Positions 1 through 8,878 of a stretch of 64,000 nt of DNA are shown piece after piece. The DNA comes from Streptomyces sp. NBC_01224 (GTDB taxonomy: Bacteria > Actinomycetota > Actinomycetes > Streptomycetales > Streptomycetaceae). How positions within the stretch are numbered: position 1 is the stretch's first letter; every line of letters begins with the position of its first letter. The notes under the pieces were generated by a model. The model searched no databases, had not been told where the DNA came from, and was given only the letters and a program-made list of their open reading frames with translations. Location: assembly GCF_036002945.1 (NCBI RefSeq), contig NZ_CP108529.1, positions 8,613,001-8,677,000 on the forward strand, written 5' to 3'. The position numbers were made by a program, and so were the translations under genes.

Positions 1-1
1 C

Positions 2-1759
2 AACGGCTACAAGATCGCCAACCCGACCGTGCTCGCCCGCCTTCCCGAGCCGGAACTCGACGCCCTGCTGCGCGGCTACGGGCACGACCCCCTGTATGTC
101 GGCGGCGACGACCCCCTCACCGTCCACCGGGCGATGGCTGCCGCGATGGACCGGGCCGTGGACCGCATCCGGGAACTCCAGGCCGCCGCCCGTGCCGGCG
201 GCGACACCGAGCGCCCGCACTGGCCGGTGATCGTGCTGCGCACCCCCAAGGGCTGGACCGGCCCGGCCGAGGTCGACGGGGTGCCCGTCGAAGGCACCTG
301 GCGTGCCCATCAGGTCCCGCTGCCCGGCGTCCGGGACAACCCCGAACATCTGCGCCAGCTGGAGGCGTGGATGCGCTCCTACCGGCCGGAGGAACTCTTC
401 GACACATCGGGGCGCCCTGTTGCCCAGGTGCTCGACTGCGTGCCTGAAGGCGCTGCCCGGCTCGGCGCGACCCCGTACGCCAACGGCGGTCTGCTCCTGC
501 GCGATCTGCCGATCCCGCCGCTGGACGACCACGCCGTCGAGGTCGACAAGCCCGGCACCGTGCTGCACGAGCCGACGAGGGTGCTCGGCGGCCTGCTGGA
601 GGCCGTCATGGCCGCCACCTCCGAACGCCGGGACTTCCGGGTCGTGGGCCCCGACGAAACCGCGTCGAACCGGCTCGACGCCATCTACGAGTCCACCGGC
701 AAGGCGTGGCAGGAGCGGATCCTGCCGACCGACGAGCACCTCTCCCGCGACGGACGTGTCATGGAGGTGCTCTCCGAGCATCTGTGCCAGGGCTGGCTGG
801 AGGGGTACCTCCTCACCGGCCGGCACGGTCTCTTCTCCTGCTACGAGGCGTTCGCCCACATCGTCGACTCGATGGTCAACCAGCACATCAAATGGCTCAG
901 GACATCCCGCCGGCTGGCCTGGCGCCGCCCCATCGCCTCGCTCAACTACCTGCTCACCTCGCACGTCTGGCGCCAGGACCACAACGGGTTCTCCCACCAG
1001 GACCCGGGCTTCGTCGACCACATCCTCAACAAGAGCCCCGAAGTCGTACGGGTCTATCTGCCGCCGGACACCAACACCCTGCTCTCCGTCGCCGACCATG
1101 CGCTGCGCAGCCGGGACTACGTCAATGTGATCGTGGCGGGCAAACAGCCGAGCTTCGACTGGCTCACCATGGACGAGGCCCGGGCGCACTGCGCCCGCGG
1201 AGCGGGTGTGTGGGAGTGGGCGGGCACGGAGGACGGCAGCCGCGAACCCGACGTGGTGCTCGCCTGCGCCGGCGACGTACCCACCCTGGAGACTTTGGCG
1301 GCAGCCGATCTGCTGCGCAGGCATCTGCCGGAACTGGCGGTACGGGTGGTGAATGTGGTCGACATGACGCGGCTGCTGCCCCAGGGGGAGCACCCGCACG
1401 GAATGCCGGACTACGAGTACGACGCGGTGTTCACCAGGAACGCCCCGGTGATCTTCGCCTACCACGGCTACCCGTGGCTGATCCACCGACTGGCCTACCG
1501 GCGAGCCGGCCATGCCCATCTGCACGTGCGGGGCTACAAGGAGAAGGGCACCACCACCACGCCCTTCGACATGGTGGTCCGCAATGACCTGGACCGCTAC
1601 CGACTGGTCATGGATGCCATCGACCGGGTGCCCGGCCTCGGCGTCCGTGCCGTGGCGGTACGCCAGGCGATGGCGGATGTCCGTACCCGCCACCACGCCT
1701 GGATCCGTGAACACGGCACGGACCTGCCCGAGGTGGCCGACTGGACCTGGAGCGGCTGA
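2..1759 (+). CDS. xfp: Phosphoketolase (Xfp), C-terminal part, 5' end outside window
   Basis: Thiamine-diphosphate enzyme of the cytosol that phosphorolytically cleaves xylulose-5-phosphate (and often fructose-6-phosphate) to acetyl phosphate plus a C3/C4 sugar phosphate. The frame is open from base 2 (NGYKIANPTVLARLPE), so the start lies upstream; about 585 codons are visible of a family length near 800. Family segments seen: HDPLYVGGDDP near the left end, PVIVLRTPKGWTGP, GTWRAHQVPLPG, a central LNYLLTSHVWRQDHNGFSHQ block, and the C-terminal RGYKEKGTTTTPFDMVVRN. TGA at 1757-1759. The next gene is convergent. Operon partners to the left cannot be seen. Confidence 0.95.
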   Translation, partial: NGYKIANPTVLARLPEPELDALLRGYGHDPLYVGGDDPLTVHRAMAAAMDRAVDRIRELQAAARAGGDTERPHWPVIVLRTPKGWTGPAEVDGVPVEGTWRAHQVPLPGVRDNPEHLRQLEAWMRSYRPEELFDTSGRPVAQVLDCVPEGAARLGATPYANGGLLLRDLPIPPLDDHAVEVDKPGTVLHEPTRVLGGLLEAVMAATSERRDFRVVGPDETASNRLDAIYESTGKAWQERILPTDEHLSRDGRVMEVLSEHLCQGWLEGYLLTGRHGLFSCYEAFAHIVDSMVNQHIKWLRTSRRLAWRRPIASLNYLLTSHVWRQDHNGFSHQDPGFVDHILNKSPEVVRVYLPPDTNTLLSVADHALRSRDYVNVIVAGKQPSFDWLTMDEARAHCARGAGVWEWAGTEDGSREPDVVLACAGDVPTLETLAAADLLRRHLPELAVRVVNVVDMTRLLPQGEHPHGMPDYEYDAVFTRNAPVIFAYHGYPWLIHRLAYRRAGHAHLHVRGYKEKGTTTTPFDMVVRNDLDRYRLVMDAIDRVPGLGVRAVAVRQAMADVRTRHHAWIREHGTDLPEVADWTWSG

Positions 1760-1787
1760 CACCGCCCCGGGTTCCCGCGACGTGGGC

Positions 1788-2111
1788 TCAGCGGCCGACA
1801 GCCTTTGCCAGCTGGGCCTTCGTCATGTGGGACCGTCCGTGGACGTTCTTCTTCTTCGCCTCTTCGTAGAGCTGGTCGCGAGTAGGACCCTCGGCTCCGC
1901 TGTGGGAGCGCAGACCGCCGCGCCGCGAGGACGACATGTCCTCGATGGAGGTACGGCTCGCGGTCCTCGACTCGCCGGCGCGGGCGCGCTCCTTGTTGAC
2001 CGTACGGGCCGCGATCTCCTCCGCCCGCTCCTCGCTGACCCCGCGCTCCTGCGCGCTCTCCTTGATGTGCTCGTACTGCCGTTCCCGTTTGGCATCGGAT
2101 CCGCGTGGCAT
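1788..2111 (-). CDS. Small Lys/Glu/Arg-rich protein with Rho-N/SAP-like C-terminus
   Basis: 107 residues, strongly charged and without membrane segments. ATG at 2111 follows GAGAGGAGCGCACC, a good ribosome binding site. The N-terminal half (about 1-50) is helical and Glu/Arg-rich (ERQYEHIKESAQERG). The C-terminal 30 residues (DQLYEEAKKKNVHGRSHMTK) resemble the short Rho-N/SAP-like helix-extended-helix fold that binds nucleic acid. Such proteins are widely labelled plasmid stabilisation protein in Streptomyces, a label with little functional support. It sits between convergent phosphoketolase and the baeRF gene. I regard it as a real small nucleic-acid-binding candidate of unknown role. Confidence 0.7.
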   Translation of the reverse strand: MPRGSDAKRERQYEHIKESAQERGVSEERAEEIAARTVNKERARAGESRTASRTSIEDMSSSRRGGLRSHSGAEGPTRDQLYEEAKKKNVHGRSHMTKAQLAKAVGR

Positions 2112-2250
2112 GGTGCGCTCCTCTCTCTGGGATCTGCCTCAGGACTCGGCCCGGGGGCTCGATCGGGCCCTTCCCCAGTGTCCCAGCGGCCCCCGGAGCC
2201 CGCATGCCTGCCGTGTACCCGATGTGGCGTACGGCGTGCTGCCGCCCTGT

Positions 2251-3366
2251 TCAGTAGCGCAGGGCTGCCGCGATCCGCCCGTACTCCGCGAGCGAGTCGT
2301 CCGCGAGGAAGACCACGTCGGTGCCACTGTCCAGCGCCGCCTCGACGAGCTCGTCCACGATGTCCTCTCGGACCGAGCCGTCCGTGAGGTCCGCGGCTTC
2401 GCCGCTCACCGGTCCGAGGTGCGCGTCCGTCACCCGTACCGTCTGCTGGAAGTGCTCCTCCACCGCGACCAGTCCGGCGCGGCCTTCCCGTACCGCGGCC
2501 CACACCTCGTCGAGACCACCGGCGAAGGCACGCCGGCCGCGCGCTTCGTCCAGTTTGCCGTCGATCTCCGCCGCGAACCGCTGCTGCCGCTCGTCGAGCG
2601 CCGACCGCAGCTCCTTGAGCAGGTCGGTCGGTGTCATGTCGGCCGGTACACCTCTGGTGACCCGGCCCACGGCCGACCGGGCGCTCTCGCCGACCTCGTC
2701 CAGCAGGGCGAGCGCGGGGGCGAGGCCGACCAGATACAGCGGGCGCGGGTCCGTCGCCAATACCGCGCGCAGCTTTTCGTCGACGGTGCGCAGGAAGTTG
2801 CGCGTCTCCTCGTCGCTGAAGGTGCTCGGCGTGTCGCCGATCCGCTCCTCGCGCTGCGGGTTCGGTGCCTCCCTGGGAGCCGTCAGCGGGAATCCGCCGG
2901 TCCGCTCCTCGTGCAGGACGTCCGCCGTGCCGCTCCACAGGGCGGCGTGCTCGGCCGACACGGTGAGCGCCCAGAACGGCTGGGCCTGGGCCTTCGCCGC
3001 GACCAGGTTGCGGGTCAGATAGGTGTCGCTGAGGACCACCCGCTCGGGTGCAGTACGGGGAAGCTGCCAGATCTGGTGCTCGTCGGCGGTGACGAGGACG
3101 ACCAGGGCGTCCAGGGCCCGGCGGGGGTCCACCTCGTCGACCGCCCGGTCGAGCTGCTCTTTGATGGCGTTGCGGGCCTCGCGGGTGACCGCGGGATCCG
3201 CCTCCAGCCGACTGACGGCCTCGGACGCCAAGTTGCGCAGCCGAACGGTGTCCTGGGCGTTGTCCGGAGCGCGGCGGTGCGTCGCCATGGTCAGGGACAG
3301 GGCCGGATAGGTCTTGGCCGCCCGCAGTTCCTGCAACAGGCCGGCGGTCAGGGCGTCCGCATCCAT
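2251..3366 (-). CDS. baeRF3-type protein (bacterial archaeo-eukaryotic release factor-like)
   Basis: 371 residues. The chosen ATG at 3366 follows GGGAGAGAACG; the frame stays open further upstream but without a better start. The N-terminus (LLQELRAAKTYPALSLTMAT, then about 20 residues on LRNLASEAVSRLE) and the C-terminal block (VDELVEAALDSGTDVVFLAD) fit the baeRF family: a domain related to archaeal/eukaryal peptide release factor 1, proposed to act on ribosomes or RNA. Soluble, with no signal peptide. Family assignment is by remembered pattern, not by search. The neighbouring divergent gene encodes a DUF1269 protein with its own ribosome binding site. Confidence 0.7.
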   Translation of the reverse strand: MDADALTAGLLQELRAAKTYPALSLTMATHRRAPDNAQDTVRLRNLASEAVSRLEADPAVTREARNAIKEQLDRAVDEVDPRRALDALVVLVTADEHQIWQLPRTAPERVVLSDTYLTRNLVAAKAQAQPFWALTVSAEHAALWSGTADVLHEERTGGFPLTAPREAPNPQREERIGDTPSTFSDEETRNFLRTVDEKLRAVLATDPRPLYLVGLAPALALLDEVGESARSAVGRVTRGVPADMTPTDLLKELRSALDERQQRFAAEIDGKLDEARGRRAFAGGLDEVWAAVREGRAGLVAVEEHFQQTVRVTDAHLGPVSGEAADLTDGSVREDIVDELVEAALDSGTDVVFLADDSLAEYGRIAAALRY

Positions 3367-3494
3367 CGTTCTCTCCCAGGGGCTTCGGCTGGCATCCGCT
3401 CCCGAGTGAAGCGGGTGAATTCGACGAGTCAATTCATACCTTTTGAACCTAATATGAGCGAGTTCTTCAATATCGGCCCCAGGAGGTACGCGCG

Positions 3495-3989
3495 ATGTCC
3501 ACGCTCACCGTGTGGAAGTTCCAGTCGGCCGAGGGAGCGGAGACTGTGGAGACCGTGCTCAAGTCCCTCCAGAAGCAGGGGCTGATCAAGATCCTCGACG
3601 CGGCCGTGGTCAGCTGGCCCGCCGACCGGGCGAAGCCCAGGACCAAGCAGTTGATCAACCTCGTCGGTGCCGGCGCACTCAGCGGCACGTTCTGGGGAAT
3701 GCTGTTCGGGCTGATCTTCCTGATGCCATTGCTGGGCGCCGCGATCGGCGCGGCGGCCGGGGCGCTGGGCGGCAAGCTGGCCGATGTCGGCATCGACGAC
3801 GACTTCATCGCCGAGGTCAAGGAGAAGGTGACGCCCGGGACTTCGGCCCTGTTCCTGCTGACCATGAACGAGGTGCCCGACCGGATCGGCGACGCCCTGC
3901 CCGACGGCGGAGCCGAACTGCTCCACAGCAACCTGGACACGCCGAGCGATGCGCGGCTGCGCGAGATCTTCGGCGAGGACGCGGCCTGA
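3495..3989 (+). CDS. DUF1269-family membrane protein
   Basis: 164 residues; start ATG at 3495 is preceded by CCAGGAGGTACGCGCG. A soluble N-terminal alpha/beta region (MSTLTVWKFQSAEGAETVE) leads into a glycine/alanine-rich hydrophobic hairpin at about 54-93 (GTFWGMLFGLIFLMPLLGAA and the following AAAGALGG), then a soluble domain ending TPSDARLREIFGEDAA. This is the DUF1269 arrangement: a membrane-inserting glycine-zipper hairpin between two soluble halves. Function unknown; relatives are often stress-induced. A strong hairpin follows the stop codon, so the gene probably forms its own transcription unit. Confidence 0.85.
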   Translation: MSTLTVWKFQSAEGAETVETVLKSLQKQGLIKILDAAVVSWPADRAKPRTKQLINLVGAGALSGTFWGMLFGLIFLMPLLGAAIGAAAGALGGKLADVGIDDDFIAEVKEKVTPGTSALFLLTMNEVPDRIGDALPDGGAELLHSNLDTPSDARLREIFGEDAA

Positions 3990-3995
3990 CCGACC

Positions 3996-4021
3996 GGGGA
4001 GCCCGGCGGTCCGGGTTCCCC
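3996..4021 (+). terminator. Hairpin terminator after DUF1269 gene
   Basis: Arms GGGGAGCCCGG and CCGGGTTCCCC pair at 10 of 11 positions around a 4-base loop, starting 7 bases after the stop codon. There is no U tract, as is common for Streptomyces terminators. Confidence 0.65.
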
Positions 4022-4105
4022 GCACCGTCTCTGCCTCACCCCCATTTCCTCATCTCTCCATACCTCTCCATCTCCCTTACGCCCTTCCGAGCAGACGGAG
4101 CGTCC

Positions 4106-4672
4106 GTGAACCCGACCAGCCCCTTGCGGCACGCCCTCGGCGGCCGCGCAGCCCGCAACCTCCCCCCAGCCATGCTGGCCGTGTTGATCATCGCCGGTAC
4201 CGCCGCCTGCGGCGGCTCCGGCACCTCCTCGCAGGGCACGGCCAGGAGCACCCGTACGGTGTCCCCGGAACCGGCCATGACCCGGTCCGCGAGCGCCAGT
4301 CCGCGTAGCCAGCAGGAATTCGCGGCCTCGGTCTCCGCCGCCGCCGAGCGCAACCGGCAGCAGGCCGCCAAGCAGCTCGCAGGCGTCAAGGGACGGGGCA
4401 ACGCGGCCACGGACGTCTCGGTGACGGGACTGCCGGTCGCGAAGTCCGAGCAGTTCCGCAGCGCCCTCGTCCGCGTCACCAACCGCACGGACAAGGCCGC
4501 CTTCTATGCCGTCAAGGTGGAGTTCGTCGACTCGTCCCAGAAGGTGCTCGACTCCGTGGTGCTCGGCTTCGCGGACGTCCCGCCCGGCCGGACCGTCAGC
4601 CAGCACGCCAACAGCCGCAAGGCGGCCGGCGTCAAGACGTTCCCCCGGATCGCCCAGGCCGAGCGCAGCTGA
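4106..4672 (+). CDS. Putative secreted lipoprotein
   Basis: 188 residues from GTG at 4106 (GACGGAGC upstream). The N-terminus is basic, followed by a hydrophobic stretch AMLAVLIIAGTAAC ending in a lipobox-like GTAAC, with Cys near residue 35; this predicts a lipid-anchored exported protein. A Ser/Thr-rich linker (GSGTSSQGTARSTRTVSPEP) follows, then a compact domain in which LVRVTNRTDKAAFYAVKVEF resembles the FxLyD-like beta-sandwich of Streptomyces lipoproteins. No catalytic motif is visible. The frame is open far upstream of 4106, but that part overlaps the DUF1269 gene and its terminator and is not coding. Confidence 0.75.
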   Translation: MNPTSPLRHALGGRAARNLPPAMLAVLIIAGTAACGGSGTSSQGTARSTRTVSPEPAMTRSASASPRSQQEFAASVSAAAERNRQQAAKQLAGVKGRGNAATDVSVTGLPVAKSEQFRSALVRVTNRTDKAAFYAVKVEFVDSSQKVLDSVVLGFADVPPGRTVSQHANSRKAAGVKTFPRIAQAERS

Positions 4673-4785
4673 CGGCCGGGCCGGGTGAGCGCCGCCGAAG
4701 CCGTCACCGATGCCCTGGCGCCCGGCGCGAACGGGTCGCGGTCGTTGCCGCCCAGGGTGCTCTCGACTTCACCGCGGCCGAACGG

Positions 4786-5061
4786 GTGCTGTACGCCCTG
4801 GACGAGGCGCGACCGCAGGAGACGGGGGCCGCGGTGCTGGATCTGCGGCAGGTGACCGACACCGACTCGGTGGCCCTGGCGGTGCTGCAGAGCGGACTCG
4901 GCCGGCTCGTGGAAGGTGGCGTGCGTACCGCCGTGGCCGACCCGGCGGGCCGCCTCGTCCTGCTCCCCGGCGCCGGGGAGCAGGACGAGCGCACAGCCCT
5001 TCGGCCCTTCGACTCCCGTGAGGAGGCCATGGCCTGGTGCGCGAGCGGCCTGGCCGACTGA
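4786..5061 (+). pseudogene. STAS-domain fragment, possibly the tail of a lost glutaminase
   Basis: 91 codons from GTG 4786. In the same frame, homology-like sequence begins about 25 codons earlier (RVAVVAAQGALDFTAAERVL) without an obvious start codon or ribosome binding site. The pattern AVLDLRQVTDTDSVALAVLQ followed by VRTAVADPAG matches an anti-anti-sigma-like STAS domain. In Streptomyces this type of STAS domain occurs at the C-terminus of glutaminase A, so this may be the surviving 3' end of such a gene. Alternatively it could be a small free-standing STAS protein. The 3' end is convergent with the endonuclease gene. Confidence 0.5.
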
Positions 5062-5093
5062 AACGGGGAAGGAGCTGGTCCGAGTCTGTCCCT

Positions 5094-5918
5094 CTACCAG
5101 ATGGACTCGACCCATTCCGGGTGATCGACAAACGGGTTCCGGTTGTGCTGGTACCGGTCGAATATGACGTCGTTGCGCCGCTTCTCGAAGGTGTCCGGCG
5201 GGTCCTCCTGGCTCCACGCCTTCAGTACTGACAGGCGGCCGATGTACGGTGCGGAGCCGTTGGACACACGGTCGTTGGGTTCGAGGTCCGGGAAGGCGTC
5301 GTCGCCCTCGTAGCGCACCGCCATGTAGAGGATCATGCGGGCCACATCGCCCTTGACCGCGTCGCGCGGTTCGAAGGAGTCGCTGTCGGTGTAGCTGCCC
5401 GGTGCGCCGCTGACCGCGCTGCCGCCGTTGTCGAAGTCCTTGTTGCCGCGGATGGAATTGACGGTGACATCCTCCGGGCGCAGGTGGTGGATGTCGGTGC
5501 CGGGGCCGGTGGCGGTGCCGAAGTCGCCGTGGGACTTGGCCCAGACATGCTCGCGGTTCCACTGGCCGACCGAGCCGCCGTTGTCGCTCTTGGGCTCGGA
5601 GCGCCCGGAGTAGAGGAGGATCACGTTCGAGGGGTTGGCGGGGTCTTCGTCCGTGTTCTTGAGGGCGTCCCAGACCTGGCTGTAGGAGATCTTGGTCTGG
5701 CTGCTGATGATCGTGTGCAGAGCGCTCTTGAGTGCGGTTCCGGACTTGCCGAGCGCGTCCTGGTAGTACGTGTCGTCGAGAGTGCCGAGCGGTGTCGCGG
5801 CGACCGGCGCGGCCTGGGGCGTGGCGGCGGGCGCGGCGGCCGCGGTACCGGCGAGTGCCGCGAACGCGGCAAGGGTCGCCAGCAGGGGGCGCCGGTAATG
5901 AAGGTGACGACGGGACAT
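5094..5918 (-). CDS. Secreted endonuclease I (EndA/NucM family)
   Basis: 274 residues. ATG 5918 is preceded by GGAGAGGACACCCCAC; an ATG ten codons upstream lacks a comparable site. A Sec signal peptide (MSRRHLHYRRPLLATLAAFA then an Ala-rich c-region) predicts export. The mature protein carries the endonuclease I fold: YYQDALGKSGTALKSALHTI at the start, the catalytic block QWNREHVWAKSHGDFG (about residue 130, with the conserved His), DIHHLRPEDVTVNSIRGNKD, and the C-terminal RYQHNRNPFVDHPEWV. The family cleaves DNA and sometimes RNA nonspecifically outside the cell. Probable role: nutrient scavenging from nucleic acid. Confidence 0.92.
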   Translation of the reverse strand: MSRRHLHYRRPLLATLAAFAALAGTAAAAPAATPQAAPVAATPLGTLDDTYYQDALGKSGTALKSALHTIISSQTKISYSQVWDALKNTDEDPANPSNVILLYSGRSEPKSDNGGSVGQWNREHVWAKSHGDFGTATGPGTDIHHLRPEDVTVNSIRGNKDFDNGGSAVSGAPGSYTDSDSFEPRDAVKGDVARMILYMAVRYEGDDAFPDLEPNDRVSNGSAPYIGRLSVLKAWSQEDPPDTFEKRRNDVIFDRYQHNRNPFVDHPEWVESIW

Positions 5919-6169
5919 GTGGGGTGTCCTCTCCGAAAAAGCGGGCACCGCGAAGCCGTCACAAGGTGGGGGGCGGCGCCACGGCGGTCGTGTGGTACGT
6001 GGTCAGCGGGAGCCTTCCACACGCACCGTCACCATGGTGTGAACGCTGTGTACCTATCATGTGCAGGTCAAGTGAGGGCTTGTCCGTGGCGCCGGGAGCG
6101 GATCGGGGAGGCATCGGATGCGGCGGGCCGGGCGCGGGGCGAGAATGACCGAAAGGACGAGGAGGCGGC

Positions 6170-6370
6170 ATGAGTGACGAGTCCGAATCCGTATCCGCAG
6201 CTCGGGGAGTGACTCCCGACAGCCTCTTGCACACCGGCGGGAGCGACAATCCGTCGGCAGAGGACCTGGTGCTCGCCTCAGGGCGGGACCTGACTCCGAA
6301 GAATCTTCAGTGGGCGGAGCGCAGGCTCGCCCGGGAGGGTCGGGCGGCGATCGACAAGGCGCTGCCTTAG
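6170..6370 (+). CDS. Small hypothetical protein
   Basis: 66 residues from ATG 6170, preceded by GGACGAGGAGGCGGC, an excellent ribosome binding site. Acidic N-terminus (MSDESESVSAARGVTPDSLL) and basic C-terminus (QWAERRLAREGRAAIDKALP), no membrane segment. Codon use matches the neighbours. The ends look intact and the gene is monocistronic, lying 69 bases upstream of the methyltransferase. I do not recognise the family. Confidence 0.7.
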   Translation: MSDESESVSAARGVTPDSLLHTGGSDNPSAEDLVLASGRDLTPKNLQWAERRLAREGRAAIDKALP

Positions 6371-6439
6371 CGCATGGCCCGGCGGCCGACGCGGGGAGTG
6401 TGTGGGCGCTTCCCGCAGCTCGGCTAGCCTGGGTGCACA

Positions 6440-7597
6440 ATGAACCGTTTGACTACGTCAGGGGCCGGGTACGACCTGGCCCGCTTCCCCGAGGACCCGC
6501 GCGACCCGTTCCGTGCCTGGGACGCCGCCGATGAGTATCTGTTGCGGCGGCTGGAGGGAACCGACGAGGCGGAACCGGTCGACCTGTCGGGCGCCGTGGT
6601 CGTGGTGGGCGACCGCTGGGGCGCCCTGAGCACCGTGCTCGCCGGGCACCGCCCCGTACAGATCACCGACTCCTACCTGGCGCAGCGCGCGACCCTGGCG
6701 AATCTGGACCGCAACGGCGTGGACGCGGATGCCGTACGCCTCCTGTCGGCCAGGGACACACCGCCGGACCGTATCGACGTCCTGCTGGTACGTGTCCCGA
6801 AGAGCCTCGCGCTCCTGGAGGACCAGCTCCACCGGCTCGCGCCGGCCGTCCATGCGGGCACCGTCGTCATCGGCACCGGCATGGTCAAGGAGATCCACAC
6901 CTCCACCCTCAAGCTCTTCGAGCGGATCATCGGCCCGACCCGTACCTCCCTCGCGGTCAAGAAGGCCCGGCTCATCTTCTGCAGCCCGGACCCGGCCCTG
7001 GCCCGTACGCCGAGCCCCTGGCCGCACCGCTACGACCTGCCCGAGGGCGTCGGTCCGGTCTCCGGCCGGACGGTCACCAACCATGCCGGGATCTTCTGCG
7101 CCGAGCGCCTCGACATCGGCACCCGCTTCTTCCTCGGCCATCTCCCCGCGCGCAGCGGCCCCGACCGGGTAGTCGACCTCGGCTGCGGAAACGGCGTCGT
7201 CGGGCTGTCCGCCGCGCTCGCCAATCCCGAAGCGACGGTCACCTTCATCGACGAGTCGTACCAGGCGGTCGCCTCCGCCGAGGAGACCTTCCGGGCCAAC
7301 ACCGGCCCGGACGCCAAGGCCGACTTCGTGGTCGGCGACGGGCCGACACGGCTGCCGCCCGCCAGTGTGGACCTGGTGCTCAACAACCCGCCGTTCCACT
7401 CCCACCAGGCCACCACCGACGCAACGGCCCGCAACATGTTCCACGGGGCGCGCGCCGCACTGCGGCAGGGCGGCGAGCTGTGGGTCGTCGGCAACCGGCA
7501 TCTCGGCTACCACACCCAGCTGCGCCGGATCTTCGGCAACTGCACCACGGTCGCGGGCGACCCGAAGTTCGTCGTCCTGCGCGCCGTCAAGCGCTGA
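6440..7597 (+). CDS. RlmG/RsmC-like rRNA guanine-N2 methyltransferase
   Basis: 385 residues with the duplicated Rossmann layout of RlmG/RsmC. A degenerate N-terminal domain (about 1-200) lacks an intact SAM motif. The C-terminal catalytic domain contains VVDLGCGNGVVGLSAALANP (SAM-binding motif I, near 244) and LVLNNPPFHSHQ (near 312); NPPF/NPPY is the signature of methylation of an exocyclic amino group. RlmG methylates G1835 of 23S rRNA and RsmC G1207 of 16S; which applies here cannot be decided from sequence alone. Cytosolic and monocistronic. Confidence 0.85.
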   Translation: MNRLTTSGAGYDLARFPEDPRDPFRAWDAADEYLLRRLEGTDEAEPVDLSGAVVVVGDRWGALSTVLAGHRPVQITDSYLAQRATLANLDRNGVDADAVRLLSARDTPPDRIDVLLVRVPKSLALLEDQLHRLAPAVHAGTVVIGTGMVKEIHTSTLKLFERIIGPTRTSLAVKKARLIFCSPDPALARTPSPWPHRYDLPEGVGPVSGRTVTNHAGIFCAERLDIGTRFFLGHLPARSGPDRVVDLGCGNGVVGLSAALANPEATVTFIDESYQAVASAEETFRANTGPDAKADFVVGDGPTRLPPASVDLVLNNPPFHSHQATTDATARNMFHGARAALRQGGELWVVGNRHLGYHTQLRRIFGNCTTVAGDPKFVVLRAVKR

Positions 7598-7699
7598 CGC
7601 CCGCCGGAGACGTCCTGGCCCTTCCGGATTCTTGCAACACGTTCTACTGTGTGCGCCGCCGCACACGGGCGACGCGACCGCGAGACTCCTGGAGGGGCC

Positions 7700-8878
7700 G
7701 TGCACCTCGAATACACGCCTGAACAGCAGCAGTTGCGCGCCGAACTGCGTACGTACTTCGCCGGACTGGTCCCCGACAACGCCTACGCGCGCTACGCCGA
7801 CCCCTCCTCGCAGAAGAACTTCTACCGCGAGACGATCCGGCGCCTCGGTACCGACGGCTGGCTCGGCGTCGGCTGGCCGACGGAGTACGGCGGACGCGGC
7901 CTGTCGCCGATGGAGCAGTTCATCTTCTTCGACGAGGCCGCCCAGGCGGGCGTTCCGCTGCCGCTGATGGCCCTCAACACCGTCGGCCCGACGATCATGC
8001 AGTTCGGCACCGACGAGCAGAAGGACTACTTCCTGCCGAAGGTCCTCGCAGGCGAGATCGACTTCGCGATCGGATACAGCGAACCCGACGCGGGCACGGA
8101 CCTCGCCGCGCTCAAGACCCGGGCCGTGCGCGACGGCGACGACTATGTCGTCAACGGGCAGAAGATCTGGACGACCAACGGCGACACAGCCGACTGGGTC
8201 TGGCTCGCCGTCCGCACCGATCCGGACGCCCCGCCCCACAAGGGCATCACCATGCTCCTCGTCCCGACGAGCGACCCCGGCTATTCCTGCACCATCATCA
8301 ACACCCTCGCCTCGCACGACACCACCGCCAGCTACTACGAGAACATCCGCGTCCCCGTCTCCCGCCGCGTCGGCGACGAGAACAAGGGCTGGCGGCTCAT
8401 CACCAACCAGCTCAACCATGAACGCGTCACCCTCGCCGCCCACGGCACCATGGCCATCCGCGCCCTCCACAACGTCCAGCACTGGGCCGCGGACACCCGG
8501 CTCACCGACGGCCGCCGCGTCATCGATCTGGGCTGGGTCCGCGCGCTCCTGGCCCGCACCCACACCAGGCTCGACGCCATGAAGCTCCTCAACTGGCAGA
8601 TGGTGTCCGCGGTCCAGAACGGAACCCTCACCCCGCAGGACGCCTCCGCCGTCAAGGTCTACGGCTCCGAGGCACGCCGCGACGCCTACGCCTGGCTGAT
8701 GGAGGTCGTCGGCTCGGCGGGACCGCTGAAGGAAGGGTCGGCGGGCGCCGTACTGCACGGCGAGCTCGAACGCGGATACCGGTCCGCGGTCATCTTCACC
8801 TTCGGCGGCGGCAACAATGAGATCCAGCGGGAGATCATCTCGTGGATCGGCCTGGGCATGCCGCGCGTACGACGGTGA
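7700..8878 (+). CDS. Acyl-CoA dehydrogenase
   Basis: 392 residues from GTG 7700 (GGAGGGGCC directly upstream); the longer frame back to 7649 has no ribosome binding site. FAD enzyme oxidising acyl-CoA to enoyl-CoA. Seen in order: N-terminal helical domain (YTPEQQQLRAELRTYFAGL), WPTEYGGRGLSPMEQ near 55, the FAD/substrate strand block IGYSEPDAGTDLAAL near 124 and GQKIWTTNGDTADWVWLAVR near 152, then the C-terminal helical domain ending FTFGGGNNEIQREIISWIGL. It resembles the FadE-type enzymes of steroid and branched-acid catabolism. It stands alone, so the substrate is not indicated. Confidence 0.92.
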   Translation: MHLEYTPEQQQLRAELRTYFAGLVPDNAYARYADPSSQKNFYRETIRRLGTDGWLGVGWPTEYGGRGLSPMEQFIFFDEAAQAGVPLPLMALNTVGPTIMQFGTDEQKDYFLPKVLAGEIDFAIGYSEPDAGTDLAALKTRAVRDGDDYVVNGQKIWTTNGDTADWVWLAVRTDPDAPPHKGITMLLVPTSDPGYSCTIINTLASHDTTASYYENIRVPVSRRVGDENKGWRLITNQLNHERVTLAAHGTMAIRALHNVQHWAADTRLTDGRRVIDLGWVRALLARTHTRLDAMKLLNWQMVSAVQNGTLTPQDASAVKVYGSEARRDAYAWLMEVVGSAGPLKEGSAGAVLHGELERGYRSAVIFTFGGGNNEIQREIISWIGLGMPRVRR

